Notes: generated by a model not told the origin, from the letters alone. A DNA stretch of 64,000 nt from Linyphia triangularis (GCA_963978545.1 OZ021733.1:34515424-34579423); one strand, 5' to 3'. Counted from the first letter of the stretch, positions 45,292-58,711 are shown. Translations and numbers: made by a program.

Positions 45292-45447
45292 ATCAATGAC
45301 CAATTTTTAAGCACATAATGGTTAATCAAGCCAAGACCTACAGCTTAACGTGGATTCCAAACCACAACAAACATTCATACCTTCTCTAGGATTCGAATCT
45401 GTTACTTTTGGCATGCGAGGTCGTACACACTGCCATCAAGTGGAACC
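45292..45447 (-). mobile_element. tRNA-derived SINE, family B, minus strand
   Basis: On the minus strand the tRNA-like head (GACCTCGCATGCCAAAAGTAAC, then AGATTCGAATCCTAG) is followed by GGTATGAATGTTTGTTGTGG, GGAATCCACGTTAAGCTGTAG and the family body. It is antisense relative to the SLC10-like gene. Confidence 0.8.
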
Positions 45448-46786
45448 GATCTTCGAATGAACTACTGTACATAAAAATTTAATTTTATTAAATTTTTGTC
45501 TAGCAAAATGAGTGATTAGTGGAAATATTGAACACTTTAACGCTTTTCTGAGAAAAATATTTTAATGAAATCTAGTATATTAATCAAAAGCTATGATATG
45601 TTTCATTGTAACTGAATGATAGTTTTCACATGTATTTCAAAAAAAAAAAAACAAAAAAAAAAAAAAAAAAACTACATTTTTAATTCATTAGCAATCGCTA
45701 AATTCATCAATATCTTTACATAAACTACTACAGATTATTCAATTTTGTACTACGATTTAGTTTTTTTAAACTGAACAAATCGTTCCGTTATGACCAACAG
45801 TATGGTTTCCTTTTCACAGTCAACACAAAGACATAACATTCGGAGAAAAAAAATTAAATCCGTGTCATATTCTCGATTCACATAAAATTTTCAATTTAAT
45901 AAGGAAAAAAAAAAAAAAAAAAAAAAAACGCAATACACAGTAGAAATGGTAACACATTTAATGAAACAAATAATCTTTTTAAAAAAACTGCTCCCAAAAT
46001 CAGACATCGTCTGCAAATAAAACTAGGCTATTCTTATTCAAAACATTTGTTAAACTGTCAATTGATTGGAAGATTTAGATTAATAGTTTTTATCTCTTCC
46101 TACCTAAATAAATGACAATTTGAATGCATAAAAAACAGGTCTCTACCAACAACTAACCTTTTCTGGTAGTAGAACTGATATTGAAAGGTAATATCCCAGT
46201 TTCGTCCATTTCGCTAGGTTATAGTTCATTCGCGTTAGTGTAACTTGCAGGGTTTGACACATCTTATAATGCTTTGCTATATTCATTCTCGTTCTTACAT
46301 TTTAAAAATTGTTGTCTGATGTCCGCACTTTTATGTTTAAACTCAAAACCGGTGGAATATATTTTAATGTAAATATAACGGTTTATAGAATATATACGAG
46401 GTGGCCATAAATAAAAGGAAATAATTAAGAGCAGGATGGAGAGTTTGGAAATCAACAAATCTTCATTAAACTTTGTAAATATACTACCGAGTCCATCAGA
46501 AAATGTTCTCTCTCTCAAAAATCAACAATTACAAAAAGTTCTATTTTTCGCATATGACACGTCGAAGACATGTATATTCAAAACGTTATCACATGGATTT
46601 CTTTTTGTTCCAAAATTTAATTTACAATTTTCCTGATCAGGATTCACCAAAAATGTTAACTTGTACGCAAATCTAAAAGTACTACACTTTCAACTATTGG
46701 TGAAAATTTGAACTGATGTGCATTATTTTAGTGTTCCGTACCCTAAGGATAAAAAATGAAACATCCATAGAATCATTTCAGTGACT
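45448..46786. other. Intronic sequence
   Basis: No gene. Long poly(A) runs at about 45640-45670 and 45903-45928. ACGAGGTGGCCATAAAT near 46396 resembles a transposon end, but its partner near 47196 (TTATGGCCACCAG) does not clearly pair. Confidence 0.45.
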
Positions 46787-46865
46787 TTCCGTCCGAAAAG
46801 ATAAAAGTTGAATAACGCAGAAATCGTTTGGACGATATAAATAAAATTTTCCACACATTTAGTCA
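46787..46865. repeat. Dispersed repeat, copy 1 (pair with 47697-47778)
   Basis: CCGTCCGAAAAGATAAAAGTT.. GGACGATATAAATAAAATTTTCCACACAT matches 47697-47778 in the same orientation, with scattered differences. It lies just left of the (AT)n tract. Confidence 0.7.
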
Positions 46866-46890
46866 CGATATACCCAAATATAGGTTGTAA

Positions 46891-47005
<115 letters not shown>

Positions 47006-47696
47006 CAAGTATGTAAGAAATACTTTCTCCTTTTATTAGTGTTTTATTAGAACCAAATGATAATTTATTCTTTGTTTAGCAATTCGAGAAAATATATTCT
47101 TATATTATAGTGAAGTAGTTCTTCGATTGAAGAATATCAAAATTAATTATGTTCATTCGAAAAGGTTCAAGAAGATTCTAAGCAAGTAAAGCTAAATTAT
47201 GGCCACCAGTTCTAAAGATAAATTAATGTTAAAATTATTTATTTTATAGGTATTTTCTAATGCATTTCGATATCACGCACAGTTCTCGCGCTTGATGGTT
47301 TCGTAAAAAATTTAGGAATATTAGGTCACTTCAGAATAAGCGTTGTACATTTTTGTTCGACTCTTTATGTTACCTGTCACTAGTCGTAAGATAAAAAAAA
47401 AAGTTGTTAAGAATTTATCTTATAACTTTTCCATTGCGGTAAAACTTTTCGGGGCAATAAAGTTCGTGAAATACTTTGAAGAGTTTTACAACTTTTGTTA
47501 AAGATTACAATTTCTCTAGGACAATGAAGTCTAAAAGCATTAATAATTGTGCGTAGTTGCAGATACGACAAATTGACTTAAAAATTGTAGATACGTCTTT
47601 TAATATCTAGATACTGTAATGAATATTCAAAGGCCATACTTTTGTTTTTAAGTGTCCCTACGTTTTAGGTCAAATTTTGAACATTTATACACTGAA

Positions 47697-47778
47697 TGCC
47701 TGTCCAACCGAAAGAATAAAAGTTAAATAACGATGGAATTAGTTGGACGATCAAATAAAATTTTACACATAGCTAGTC
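47697..47778. repeat. Dispersed repeat, copy 2 (pair with 46787-46865)
   Basis: CTGTCCAACCGAAAGAATAAAAGTT.. GGACGATCAAATAAAATTTTACACAT; the same block order as the first copy. Confidence 0.7.
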
Positions 47779-48536
47779 TATTTGTACCTAAGCATATAGT
47801 TTTTTTTTCTTCTAAATATTACAGTTTTGAGATTTTGCATTGTTTCAGAAAAGTTCTTTCTTTAATAACATTATGATTCTTACCAAATGAAAGCTAAAGA
47901 TGTTAAGATTTAAAAAATATTTTACAGGTGTAGCTTGCTACAATACTTTTACATAAATATCCATAAATTTTGTTAGAAGATACCTATATTTTAATTCTGA
48001 AACTTACAAATAGAAATTTTTAAACAATTAGGCAAGTCGAAAATTTACAGGAAAATTATTATGATTTATTAACTTAGAGTAAAAGAAATATAATAATAAG
48101 TTTAATAGTTGAGCTGTCTTTAAATGATTAAAAAAAAAATGAAAAATAATGTATATCTAGGAACACGGTAGTGTTCTGCCGCAAAGTCTGATGTCAAAGC
48201 GGCAGAATTTGCAAGTGTATATTATGTTGATCGTGATTATGCCGGTTTTCGCCCTCTTACAGTTCATCTTCAATTAGTTACAGCCTTGATTTTTCTGCCA
48301 TCGTGTTTTCGAAAAAGTAGACGAAAAATAACCACATGGTAGTTAACATTGAACAAGAGAGCAGTGCTAAAAAATTCCTTTGAAATTTGCCAAAGTCAAC
48401 GGATTTTTGTTATTCTTATTGCTATTGCTGTTTAGACAGGCCAACAGCTAAAACTATTTGATGAATTTTGGCCATCATTATTATTATTTTTTTCATTCTT
48501 TATGGCTTGAAAAAAGTAAGCGTCATTTGTATGATT
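47779..48536. other. Intronic sequence
   Basis: No recognised gene or element. Confidence 0.5.
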
Positions 48537-48550
48537 TAATGGGTATGAGA

Positions 48551-48729
48551 GCCGACCAAACGGTATAGTGGTTAGCGTGCTAGCTTTTAGACCGCGAGGT
48601 TGTGAGTTCGAGTCCCGTGTTAGGCATGGGTGTTTGTAAATGTATGTTGGCTTGTCTAATGACGAATGTTTCGGCGCATTATAGCCCTCGTGTTGCTGAC
48701 GGCGCCAGATAATCTGAAAACAACCAACC
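48551..48729 (+). mobile_element. Full-length tRNA-derived SINE, family A, with 13-bp target duplication
   Basis: The head GCCGACCAAACGG leads into an A box (TAGTGGTTAGCG, 48566-48577) and a B box (AGTTCGAGTCC, 48605-48615), the internal RNA polymerase III promoter of tRNA genes. The body includes TGTTTCGGCGCATTATAGCCC and GACGGCGCCAGATAATC, and the end is CAACCAACC. The flanks TAATGGGTATGAG (48537-48549) and TAATAGGTATGAG (48730-48742) differ at one base. This is the best reference copy of the family here. Confidence 0.93.
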
Positions 48730-48742
48730 TAATAGGTATGAG

Positions 48743-49833
48743 GGTTCGTATCCCCGAAAATGATCCCGAAAGTTGGGAATAATTTTAGCCATGGTAATGA
48801 CTGATACAAATGAGTCAACGGATTTTAGATAATCATCTTTTGTGCAGTTTCAAGAAGTAACTTTGACACTTAAAGTTGAACTATTAAAACAGTGTAATTA
48901 GAAACAAGTAAAATTTACTTGTTTTTCAATTAAACAGCATTTCATCAAAAACATGTGTTTCAACTTTGAGTTAGAAAACCACTTTCATTTTAAAATAAAG
49001 TTTTAATACATCAAGGTGCCTGGTAAGTTTTGAACCATATACCTTCTGATCACTGATCTTCAGTATTAACAACTGAGCAACCGATGATTGCTTAAATTTT
49101 CCTCAAACTGATAACGAATCTTAGTTTTCAAACTTAAAGTTACTTTAAAACATTTTTGAATATCTATTCGTATGCAAAGTTGGATATCCGCAAGCTGATC
49201 GCTGCCCTAACAAATTCACCTAGGCAAAAGTTGAAATCCAGAAAGATTAAAGCATATAATTTATTAAATGGGTAATGAAATATCTCTCTCCCCCCCCCCC
49301 CCCCCCTGAACAAAAAAATAATTTTTCCAACAGTAAGAGAAAGTATGTGAGCCACCCATTTACGAAAATCAAAAGGGTATGTTGCTAAAGGCACTTCGTA
49401 GAAATTTAGATAAAAAGATATTTTTGAGGGGAAATATGAATCGTCATTTTCAACATTAAACCTTTCACTCCTGGACCTATTTTAATGTAATTTCATTTAT
49501 CAGTGATTACTTAAAAAATAAAGAATTTAAATATGCCTCTGGTGCCGTTTGTGCTTGTTTGCACTGAGTGCTTGTTCTTCAAATTATTTTCAAAAGCTCT
49601 TTGAATTACCAAAATTTTGTTTAGCTATAAAGTATAATTAAAAGTTGTAAATTTAGATGACCTTATTTAGTATCCCTGGCCATGAAAGGAAACTTGAACG
49701 CTAGTACAACACAATACCATCTAAGCCAGTATGTAGACGAGTAGGAATTTGAAATACAGCTTATTGTTTAGCCATTAAACATCAGTTCAAATATTAAAGA
49801 CGTATAACACGTTGAGCGCCTCACGAATTCTTA
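48743..49833. other. Intronic sequence
   Basis: No recognised gene. A 17-base poly(C) tract lies at 49290-49306 after TCTCTCTC. AACCTTTCACTCC near 49459 resembles a piggyBac-type start without a found partner. Confidence 0.45.
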
Positions 49834-49835
49834 TA

Positions 49836-50490
49836 GACTGAGAGGCGATTGCAATTTTTGGACCCCATCGAACATCATTCTGAATTTTTTATACAAATTG
49901 GAGAAAAGAGAGTAGATTACGAATCCACTGGTCTGTCGTGGCAAAAATGGCCGAAACTGGTTAAAAATCGACTTTTAATAAGTTGAACTAAATCCAATTG
50001 CCAAATGCGCCATAACTTGCCAAATAATGAGCATTTTTTTTATTTGGTAACCCTCACTCTTTAATTTTCAATTAAGAAGGTTGCAGACGATTCAGATATC
50101 TGGCGATGGTCTACTTGTATCTATTAAAAGGGAGCCAAGTTGGCCAAAAATATTACGTCACTTATGACGTAACTGATGTCGCCAATTTGGTTTACTTTTA
50201 AAAGATACAAGTTTTCCGAGCCAGAGATCAGAAATCGTTTGCGCTTTTTCTCATTGAAAATCAAAATGCAGTGGGTTGCCAGACGAAAAAGTTTGCTCTT
50301 TTTGGCAAGTTATGACATATTTGGCAATCGGATTTTAGTTCAACTCATTCCAAGTCGATTATTGATCAGTTGCGGCCATTTTTGCCACGGCAGACCAGTG
50401 GATTCCTAATCTACTCACTTTTCTCCGATTTCTATAAAAAATTCAGAATGATGTTCGATGGGGTCCAAAAATTGCAGTCGCCTCTTGGAC
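49836..50490. mobile_element. 655-bp palindromic (foldback) MITE
   Basis: Nearly the whole element folds on itself. The left half GAGGCGATTGCAATTTTTGG, CATCGAACATCATTCTGAA, CCACTGGTCTGTCGTGGCAA reappears inverted in the right half. The centre is TTACGTCA CTTA TGACGTAA (50153-50172). TA flanks both ends (49834-49835 and 50491-50492). Arms are long, roughly 320 bp, with small gaps. Frames on either strand are mirror-image by-products. A half copy lies at 62868. Confidence 0.92.
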
Positions 50491-50492
50491 TA

Positions 50493-50991
50493 ATAAGGAA
50501 ATCCCCTTCAGGGCCACACGCAGTAGTGCGCTTCGCATTAATATACCGCAATACCAGAGCATCGCTGCTAACAGATTGAAATTTACTCGATACAGTTGAG
50601 TAAATATATTAGGGATATAGTTTCTTATCGCAGTAGAAGATATTAACGCTTACAATGAAATGCTTATAGACATTCATTCCACACGTTTACGCAGCGTTAC
50701 CAGACCTCGGACTTAAAATTCTTAGGTAGGCAATTTTTCACAAGGGCATTTTGGACATAGTATATTGAATAATATTTTTATCTATTGAAATATCAATAGT
50801 ACTTCAGAAACTAAGATTTCCTGCACTTAAAAAGTACTAAGAAAGGCACAATGTCAAATTATAGGTGTGGGGTAAAAAACAGCCAAATATTGCTTTGAAT
50901 ACGAGTCGGGTGGAATTAAGCAGAGGTCCATTTCTGTTTGTTTACTTTTTTTTTTGCTGACAACTTGGTTGGGAATTATTTTTACCACTTG
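50493..50991. other. Intronic sequence
   Basis: A short GC-richer stretch (50500-50575) next to the palindrome, otherwise AT-rich; no gene seen. Confidence 0.45.
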
Positions 50992-51398
50992 TGATTTTTG
51001 TAAATTATATATTATATAATAAGAATCAGATTATAAAATAAAACTATCTTACCGATAGTGTTAATGTTAACACGCTGCAAATTAGTCACGCTAGAAAAGA
51101 AGAATATAAAGGTAAGGCATCTCTAAATATAATGTACTGGTTAAAGTTTGTTGATAAAAATATACATTAAGAAATGGTGATGTAATTTTTGTTAATTATT
51201 TATTATATTATAAGAATCAGATTATAATATAAAGTATCTTACCAATAGTGTTAATCACCCGCTGCAAATTAGTCCTCCAGACTCTACTAACGACGTAACA
51301 CAAATACGCTAGAAAAGAAGAATATAAAGGTAAGGCATCTCTAAGTATAAAACACTGGTTCAAGTTTGTTGACAAAAATACACATTAAGAAATGCTGA
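50992..51398. repeat. Tandem duplication, two units of about 190 and 215 bp
   Basis: AAGAATCAGATTATA, TATCTTAC(C)GATAGTGTTAAT, CGCTGCAAATTAGTC and GAAAAGAAGAATATAAAGG recur in order at an offset of 191 bp, growing to about 218 bp because the second unit has an extra ~27 bp (CTCCAGACTCTACTAACGACG region). Non-coding. Confidence 0.8.
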
Positions 51399-51945
51399 CA
51401 GAAAACGTATGACAATATTTTTGTTCGTATCATATATTTGACCATTGACTATTATCAAGTGAATCGCATTACACGTGTTTCATGGAAATATTAATACACC
51501 ATATAAATTTAACGTTTAATCGATCACCATTAAAATTTGCACGCACATATCATAACAAATTATATTTAGCTTCAGGATGATCGCTGTCCATACAAATCCA
51601 ACCAAGACAAGAGTTAAAATCGACAAAGATTAAAGCATATTATTAATTAGGCAATAAGATAAAAAATAAAATTGCATCGTTGAGAAATTTTAGTCGAACA
51701 GTGAGAGAAACTATGCGAACCTTCATTAAACTCACAGGAAAAGCAAAAAATGCTACCCCTCCCCCCCCCCCCATTGCTTTCGAAGAATTTTATGCAAAAA
51801 CTCTCATTAGTTTGCTATTTTTTTATAATTGAATAATCAAGCGCATACATTTAAATATCCTACTAACTCGTCATTTCATAACATGCATCGAGCTGAAAAT
51901 TTTGTACACGTCTTCTGCCAAAATTATCCTTATTAATACTTCGCT

Positions 51946-52112
51946 CACCCAATGAATGTGTGGTAATCACTCTGCCTCGCAGTCAAAGGTACCTGTATCG
52001 AATCCAGGGTTAGGCAAAGATGTTAATTGTGATTCGGAATCCGTGTTAAGCTGTATATCCCGGCCTGATTGCCAGTTAATATTGAAAAAAATAGGTCGTT
52101 GCGCGTATAAAG
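51946..52112 (+). mobile_element. tRNA-derived SINE, family B, plus strand
   Basis: The head GTGTGGTAATCACTCTGCC is followed by GTATCGAATCCAGGG (B-box region), the body (TTGTGATTCGGAATCCGTG, TTAAGCTGTATATCCCGG, CCTGATTGCC) and the tail ATAGGTCGTTGCGCGTATAA. A poly(C) run lies 180 bp upstream (51761-51772). Confidence 0.8.
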
Positions 52113-53767
52113 CAAACCCTCTTTGTTTGTAAATTTGTCTGTATATAACAACCTGTATTGGTACACAGTGTGTCTTGCAAAAGTGTCCTTATTCAATTTG
52201 ATTTCCGCTTAAATTCCTAGTGAGAATATTTTTATACCAATGCCTGTGGCTATTTACTTTTAAAAATTATCGTTAGTTTTTCTGACCCTATAAATTGTCC
52301 CATGCTATTCAAAATTATGAAGTCTTTCAGTATAACAGTCATGTTTTTTCGTAAAATATTTCCACATGATCCTTAGATTGACGAGTCATTAAATTGATTG
52401 AAAATTATCCTCTGGTCTTGCAAATAGCCCTAGAAAGAATTTTAGTTATTTAGTCACTATTTTTTCTAAAGCATGTTCATTATATTCATTGGCTCTGAAA
52501 TTTGTCTAGAAATCCTTGCCTCTCTCTCTCTCAAAATTATTCCGGAGGGAATTTTAGCAAAAAAGCAATTACTTTATTTTTTTGAAGTTTTTTTCTGAAT
52601 CTGCAAATTTGTTTTAAAAATCCTTGAAAATTGCCCAAGAGATCCTTCAAAATTATCCTAGAAACCCTTGACATTTATTTCCTGTACCACAAAAATGTCT
52701 TAGATAAAACTAAGCATATACCAGTTAATATTTTTTTAGAACATTATCATTAGTTTCCCTGACCCTGAAATTTGAATCCTGCCTCACAGATGTTTTACTG
52801 TCAAATACTAGGGTAAAATATACTTCAATAACTTAACCTTAAATAATTTTCAGGAATAAATTATAAGGAAAATTATTGTTTCAAATGTTACAAGGGAAAT
52901 AAAAAGATATTGTTTAGGTTAAAGGTCAAGGTTATAAAAATGTTACAACGTTCAGAAACGAAAGTACGCGTCCTTTGTCAACAAATGATACGCAAACCCC
53001 TTTATGCCAAGAGTCCAAAAGGTTAAACTACTATCTCTGAAAGGTCTCAGATGGTTGAAATAAAATCGTCCCAAATGACACACCTGCACAACTTTCACTT
53101 TCGTACCCAAACAATCTCCACGATAAATAAATTGAGCTTGAACGGTGCCATTAACGGGTTAAACTTTCGTCAGAGCATTGTTTCGAACGATGCGTCTGAC
53201 CTCGTTTTCCCTTTTCACGCCTTGAGCTATGGGTCAAGCCAGATCTTACGGCATTACCGCCAGGTAAGGCACGGTACCAGCATAACTGATGTCAACAAAG
53301 TCTGTGTGAAGTATGGACGGAACGTAATTAAGAATAGCAAATGGGCATTTAAGTCATAGTAGTGAATATTACTCTTCTAAATAGATTCAAAAGAATGGGG
53401 CTGAGATTGCACATTTGATGTGATGGAAATTTCATTGCAGTGACCTAAGTAGTACAGAGTTATTTTACAGTATGCTCGGTAGAATTTAGAAGCATTGAAG
53501 AATGCGTTAACCCATCGTATTAAAGAAATATGGGCAAGTGTATAAGCATGCAAACACTGATGAGAAAAAGTATTCCATACTCCATTCCACCAATAATTGA
53601 GAACTCCAGTAATTAAATCAGAAATACATTACAAAGACACCTTGCAGATCATATTATAAATTGATAGAAGTACTGCTGTTTTCCCATCATCTTGAATATT
53701 CAACGTATACAATTAATTTCTTGACATATAAATGAGCAATTCTCTGGGGCTGACGCAGGGGATATTT
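52113..53767. other. Intronic sequence, no confirmed exon
   Basis: A 102-codon plus-strand frame at 53051-53359 carries a donor-like CAG/GTAAGG near 53263, but the peptide matches no SLC10 segment or other family known to me. CCTTGAAAATTGCCC / CCTAGAAACCC-like words recur loosely across 52380-52700. Confidence 0.4.
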
Positions 53768-54105
53768 CGCCCTTCTCAGGTAGCACAGCGATATTGGCCA
53801 ACGTCGGAAAAAGGGATTCTAGGAAGATTGACCAGTCCATGCCGAATCTCGACCATCGTTCTAAAATACATAATTTTTTAAAAAATAAACACGTCAAATC
53901 CATCACATTTTTTTTTTTACCTCTCCGTCCATTCTTATTACATTATATTTCAATTTACAAACTCTGCTTCAACATTTCAAAATTTCACGTATATTTTGCC
54001 CAGCACTAGGCGAGATTGGACAAGATTCGTAGCAACGTCCAATCTACAACGGTCCACATCGGGATTGGCCGGTGTCGACCCGATATTGACCAGCGGATTT
54101 ATACT
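53768..54105. repeat. Region with repeated GATATTGGCC/GACC words, possible transposon ends
   Basis: GCGATATTGGCCAACGTCGG at the left and GGATTGGCCGGTGTCGACCC plus GATATTGACCAGCGG at the right resemble one another and enclose AT-rich sequence. Similar motifs border some arthropod DNA transposons. Class uncertain. Confidence 0.4.
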
Positions 54106-54974
54106 ACTGGTTTTTTTTCTAATCGTAAACAGATTATCGTGTCCCGTGAGTCAACTGGTTATAAATGCATATTAGTCTAGTTATTATTTTTCCATATAAG
54201 TTTGTCACCAACTAATAGTATACAAAACAAAAACGTAACTACTATATTCGTCATAATTTTGCAATTCTAATCTTTTTGCGAATAGAAAAAAAGCTCCAAA
54301 ATGTCCGTGTGTACACCAGAGAATTAACCAAATAAATTAAGCTATCCCAAATAATTCTGTTAAATTAGTGGGTCGGCAACTTTTCAACAATGAAGAGCCG
54401 CAAAATTTAATGAAATTTCCTCAAGGCGAAGAGTCGCATCTAAAATTCGTTTTCGAATATCCAAAATTTTCTGGGAATAATATCCAAAATTCTTTGTGAC
54501 GTGTTTAGGTTAAAAAATGCCAATGAAATACGAACGCGCAACCACAAGAGGTCAAATAATAATCCCCAATTACAAAAAATTAACTACTGTATTCTCATGC
54601 TATGGCAGTACCTACAGTAGTATATCTAGATTTCGCTTGCATAATAGATATCAAAACAACACTAATTAAATACGCTATTACATTATCTAAAGCACAGAAA
54701 AAGCTTATCTAAAATGTGTGCTTCCAGCTTGTTTCAGTTACTTTTCTAGCTTCAGGGAAAGTTGTGAATGTCGAATATAAACTAGGATTGCAAACTTTTC
54801 TTGCAGTTAAATCACGTTTTTTTCCGCAGTTGACACTTGGACTTAAAGAACAAAGCACGTCTTAATTTTGATCATATTAAAGGCTTCTTTTAAGATAACC
54901 TTAAAAACACCTTTTTTGAGTGCTGTCATTTTTCTCAAAAAGTATCGCATAATATAAGGTAATATTGGGTATAA
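54106..54974. other. Intronic sequence
   Basis: No recognised gene or element. Confidence 0.5.
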
Positions 54975-54976
54975 TA

Positions 54977-55186
54977 TTGGGTGTTCACAAATTAGTTGGG
55001 CTATGGCGTTCAAATAGATCTGCATAACTCTTAATGACTAGGTTTATAAACCATTATTTTTTCTCAACTAATTTATGTTCACTATGTCATTCTGTATAGG
55101 AAAAAAAGTTGTTTATTATGCCTAATTATTAAGAGTTATACATATCTATTTGAGCTCCATTGTCCAACTAATTTGAGAACACACTG
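54977..55186. mobile_element. 210-bp palindromic TA-flanked MITE
   Basis: The left arm GTGTTCACAAATTAGTTGGG.. TCAAATAGATCTGCATAACTC and the right arm, reverse-complemented (GTGTTCTCAAATTAGTTGGA.. TCAAATAGATATGTATAACTC), pair over about 80 bp. TA lies on each side (54975-54976 and 55187-55188). Tc1/mariner-type non-autonomous element. Confidence 0.88.
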
Positions 55187-55188
55187 TA

Positions 55189-58100
55189 CTTGATAAGGTT
55201 TTTATATTTAGTAATAATATTTTAAAATTAGGTTTGAAAATATTCTTTTGAAAAAATGGCAAATCCAATATTTTTAAGTGCAGCATATATTTTTGATTAC
55301 TTAAAAGGTTGTTTCTGCCCATGTCTACTTTGTAACAGTATCGCATACTTATGAGTAATAAACTGAACTTATTGAGATAAATGTTCCCAAATTCTGAAAA
55401 GCTAGCATTGAAACATAGAGATGTTAAATGGGCTAGCGCAATACGGATATAATGAGCTGTTTTTCACACTAAAATGCCTCTTGTTAAATATAGTTAACGA
55501 TTCACATTTTAAGAATTGAGCGCTTTTGTCTCTCTTAACATAATCATGAGTGGCTTACATGTGCAAGAAATGGAGGCATTAGAAATTCCTAGAGCTAGGA
55601 GTAAACTGATTATATGACTTCATTACAAATACCTCCAACATGGAATATTCTGAAAGAGACAAAATAATGACGAAGCAGAATAACCATCAATGCAGTTACC
55701 GGTGCTATTTGAGTGGGTGGTTGAATATATAAGTAAAAAAATATCTCTAAATTAAAAAAAAAGATGCCAAATAATAACTAACAAAACGTCACTAGCAGTT
55801 AAATAAGTGGTGTCTCAAGAAGAATTTTTGGTGTGGGGGCGGGGGGACTTTAAAATAAAAACGTAAGTCTACTTTTCTATTCAAGTGTAATTTTTTATTT
55901 TATAAGTAAATTAATCCGTATTTAATTACAATTCAGTAGTTTCAACGCATTTTCTGTTATACTTAAAAATTTCTTTATTCAATTTTAATAAGTAAATTAC
56001 ATCCAATATTAGAGCTTCGTCTTAGACAGAGTAGAGTATTGCGGTTTTTAATGTTGGATATTATCTGTATTGCTTTAATAGACATTAGAAGTATGTATTA
56101 AATTCGTAACTTTAAGCAATTTATAAAAATTTAATACGGAAATGAAATTATAGTTAATTGATAACACTGATACAAGTCTAAAAAAATAAAATCACACGAT
56201 TCAATTAGAAAATGGAGTAATGAAGTCTTTATGAACAACATTGTTGTGATAAATATAGTCGATATAGAAGATTTATGCTATCAAGACATGTATAGTCAGT
56301 TAAATAACACTATTGGTAAGTTGAATTAAAACAAGATATAATCAAAAATAAAGGGGTGTATTAATAATGTTCAAGTTTTAATTAACCCTTTCACTTTATG
56401 TACGTCTTTAAGTGCTTTATATTGAGTTATTCACAGAACAAATATTACATGAATCAATGGATGTATAACATATTACAAGAAGAAAATAATAAACTGCATT
56501 GAGGAACAATGGAACTCATTGACTATTGACACACGATACGAATTTAGAACGGTATAGAAATATCCAACTTTGAATGTAATGGTATATGCATTGGCTAACT
56601 ACGCTGAATTTATCTGGTGAGATGTTTAGTAACAGAAAAAGTTTAGAATGACAAAACAGGAGACAATTATTTATAAATGTTTGCTTTTAGCCAATCATAA
56701 AATAATGAAAAGGTTTCAAAATTTCATGGCGAATGGATTGTAAATAAATGCAATCCAAAACGTTGCAAAAGCATTGGAATTTCGCTTTAATTAAATTATT
56801 TGTTTACTAATTAAAAGAAAACAAGCGTAATCAAAATGTGTGTAAATACATTCAGTTCCTGAAATTTATGTGTTGAAATATATGTTTTCTAATCTATATA
56901 ACTCACAGAAAAAATTAAAAAAAAAACATTCTGTTGTAAAATGCTAATAGAAACGGTTAAAATTTTCGCTGCAAGATGGAAATATTACATTTTAAAAACC
57001 AACATGGAAGTTAACTTTACAGACTCAATCATATTAAGAAAGTTGTGAATGAAGTTTTACACCAAAAGAAAACAATTTAAACAAAATTTCAAACGAATGT
57101 CATATAATTGACATTCTTGAAGCTTCTTTAACGAAAATTTTAAAAAACAAAATCCTTCAGGGAGATGTTTTTAGAAATAATTTCCGCGTGTGTAGTCACC
57201 CTATTAGTTTTAAAAAGAGCTGTTGATTTCTACAGGTTCCAGAGTTATCTAAACAGCGTCATTTTAGTTATGGCTACACTATAGTTCTACATCAAACCTG
57301 CGTCATAACAGAGCTTGGCGTGATGGTCTATTTGCGACGTGATTAGACAAATAGTCTACTGCTATACTCAACCCTCACACCTCATTGTTTAAAACCTTGT
57401 GTACCCTTTTAACCAATACAAACTATTGTTGCCAAAATATTCATTACAGAGGTCTAATTAACGCGTCATAATTTCAATCATTCCCTACTGAAATCCCGGT
57501 ATCGCAAAATTAGATGTTGCCATTATTGCCTCCTTTACTAGACGATAGATGTCAATATTAAATTAGATTGCTATTTTTGACATAAGAGCTACAAGAAAGC
57601 TATACTGACATAAGTCGGAATATATTTACAGCAAGATCCGGACTACTAGGAGTATCAAGAGTAAAGCGTCATCTGGGTTATCTGCCAAGGTTAAACTGTC
57701 CCACTTTGCGTCTCGAATGAAGAAAACCCGCAAATGCACAAGGCCGTCTATCGATGTGTCTATTTATATTAAAATCAGATATGCCAGACAGCCTATGAGT
57801 GAATTGAATTTGAGTTCTTTCGTTTGCTGGGTGAATTTTTTTTTCTCAAAACCGTGTTGAAGGTAATATAATTTGCGCTCTATTAATCTATATACATAAA
57901 GTGAAAGTATTTATGTCCGACAATAAACATATGGAAGCTACGTTAGGGATTGATAGAAATTCGGTAAACCGATTCCAATGCACGTGGGGCAACATTCACT
58001 TTCAAAATGTGTCACCTAGTCTTAGAGGCGATGAAGATGGTACAGAAACTTGAGGCACGACCATTTCCTTCATTGAAATGTGATTGCTAACTAAATTATT

Positions 58101-58711
58101 TGAGAAGAAAAGTAATTTAAATTCATTAACTGACGTATTCCTTCGTGATTCTTATCCAAACTAAATCAGTAGTGAATAAAAGAAAACGCAACAGGCTGCA
58201 TGCAAAATCTAAAATATGGAATAATTAAAACGAACAAAGGCTTTGCTCTTTCTTTGCACAGTAAAAGTATTGCTCGCACTTGGCACATTTTCCTCTTTGA
58301 TATATACAATAAACATAAGCGGCAATTTTTCTCCAAAAATGTCAAGAATAAGCATTCAGCTGTTGGAAAATGTTTCATTTGCATGAACTCTCAGCATACG
58401 ATCCACTTGGAAATAGACATCACTCACTTGCAATGAAAACCCTAACAAATACCCGTTTCTTTTGTTGGTGCGGCATCCTAGGATTTACGAGACATCTCAT
58501 GGCCACAGATTTTAATCAGCTGATAGTTGTTGAGGAAGTAGTTTGCACTGAACTACTTTCAGTTAGCTAGCAGGTGTCTGAAACTACTTGAAATGTTTAG
58601 TTTAATACAAATAGCTGAATATATATGGGTGGTTTGTTGTTAGATTTTTCATAGTGAAAGAGCTATTCGATGGTTACACCCTGACGAAGCATCATAACAG
58701 CAGTTATTTTA
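55189..58711. other. Long intronic stretch without recognised features
   Basis: No coding block resembling SLC10 or a transposase. TTAACCCTTTCACTTTATG near 56383 resembles a piggyBac end without a found partner. A G-rich word (GTGTGGGGGCGGGGGGAC) lies near 55831. Two overlapping frames at 58200-58570 are not convincing. Confidence 0.45.

Noticed and set aside
50176..50579. Two overlapping plus-strand frames of 77 and 69 codons
   Set aside because: They read through one arm of the palindromic element and have no independent support.
53051..53359. 102-codon plus-strand frame with a donor-like CAG/GTAAGG
   Set aside because: The peptide resembles no known family and no acceptor supports an exon; it does not look like an SLC10 segment.
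56383..56420. piggyBac-type start TTAACCCTTTCAC
   Set aside because: No inverted partner with a second TTAA was found at a plausible distance.
58200..58570. Overlapping frames of 78 and 66 codons on the plus strand, one with a C-x2-C pair
   Set aside because: No recognisable domain; the opposite strand is equally open and codon use is not distinctive.
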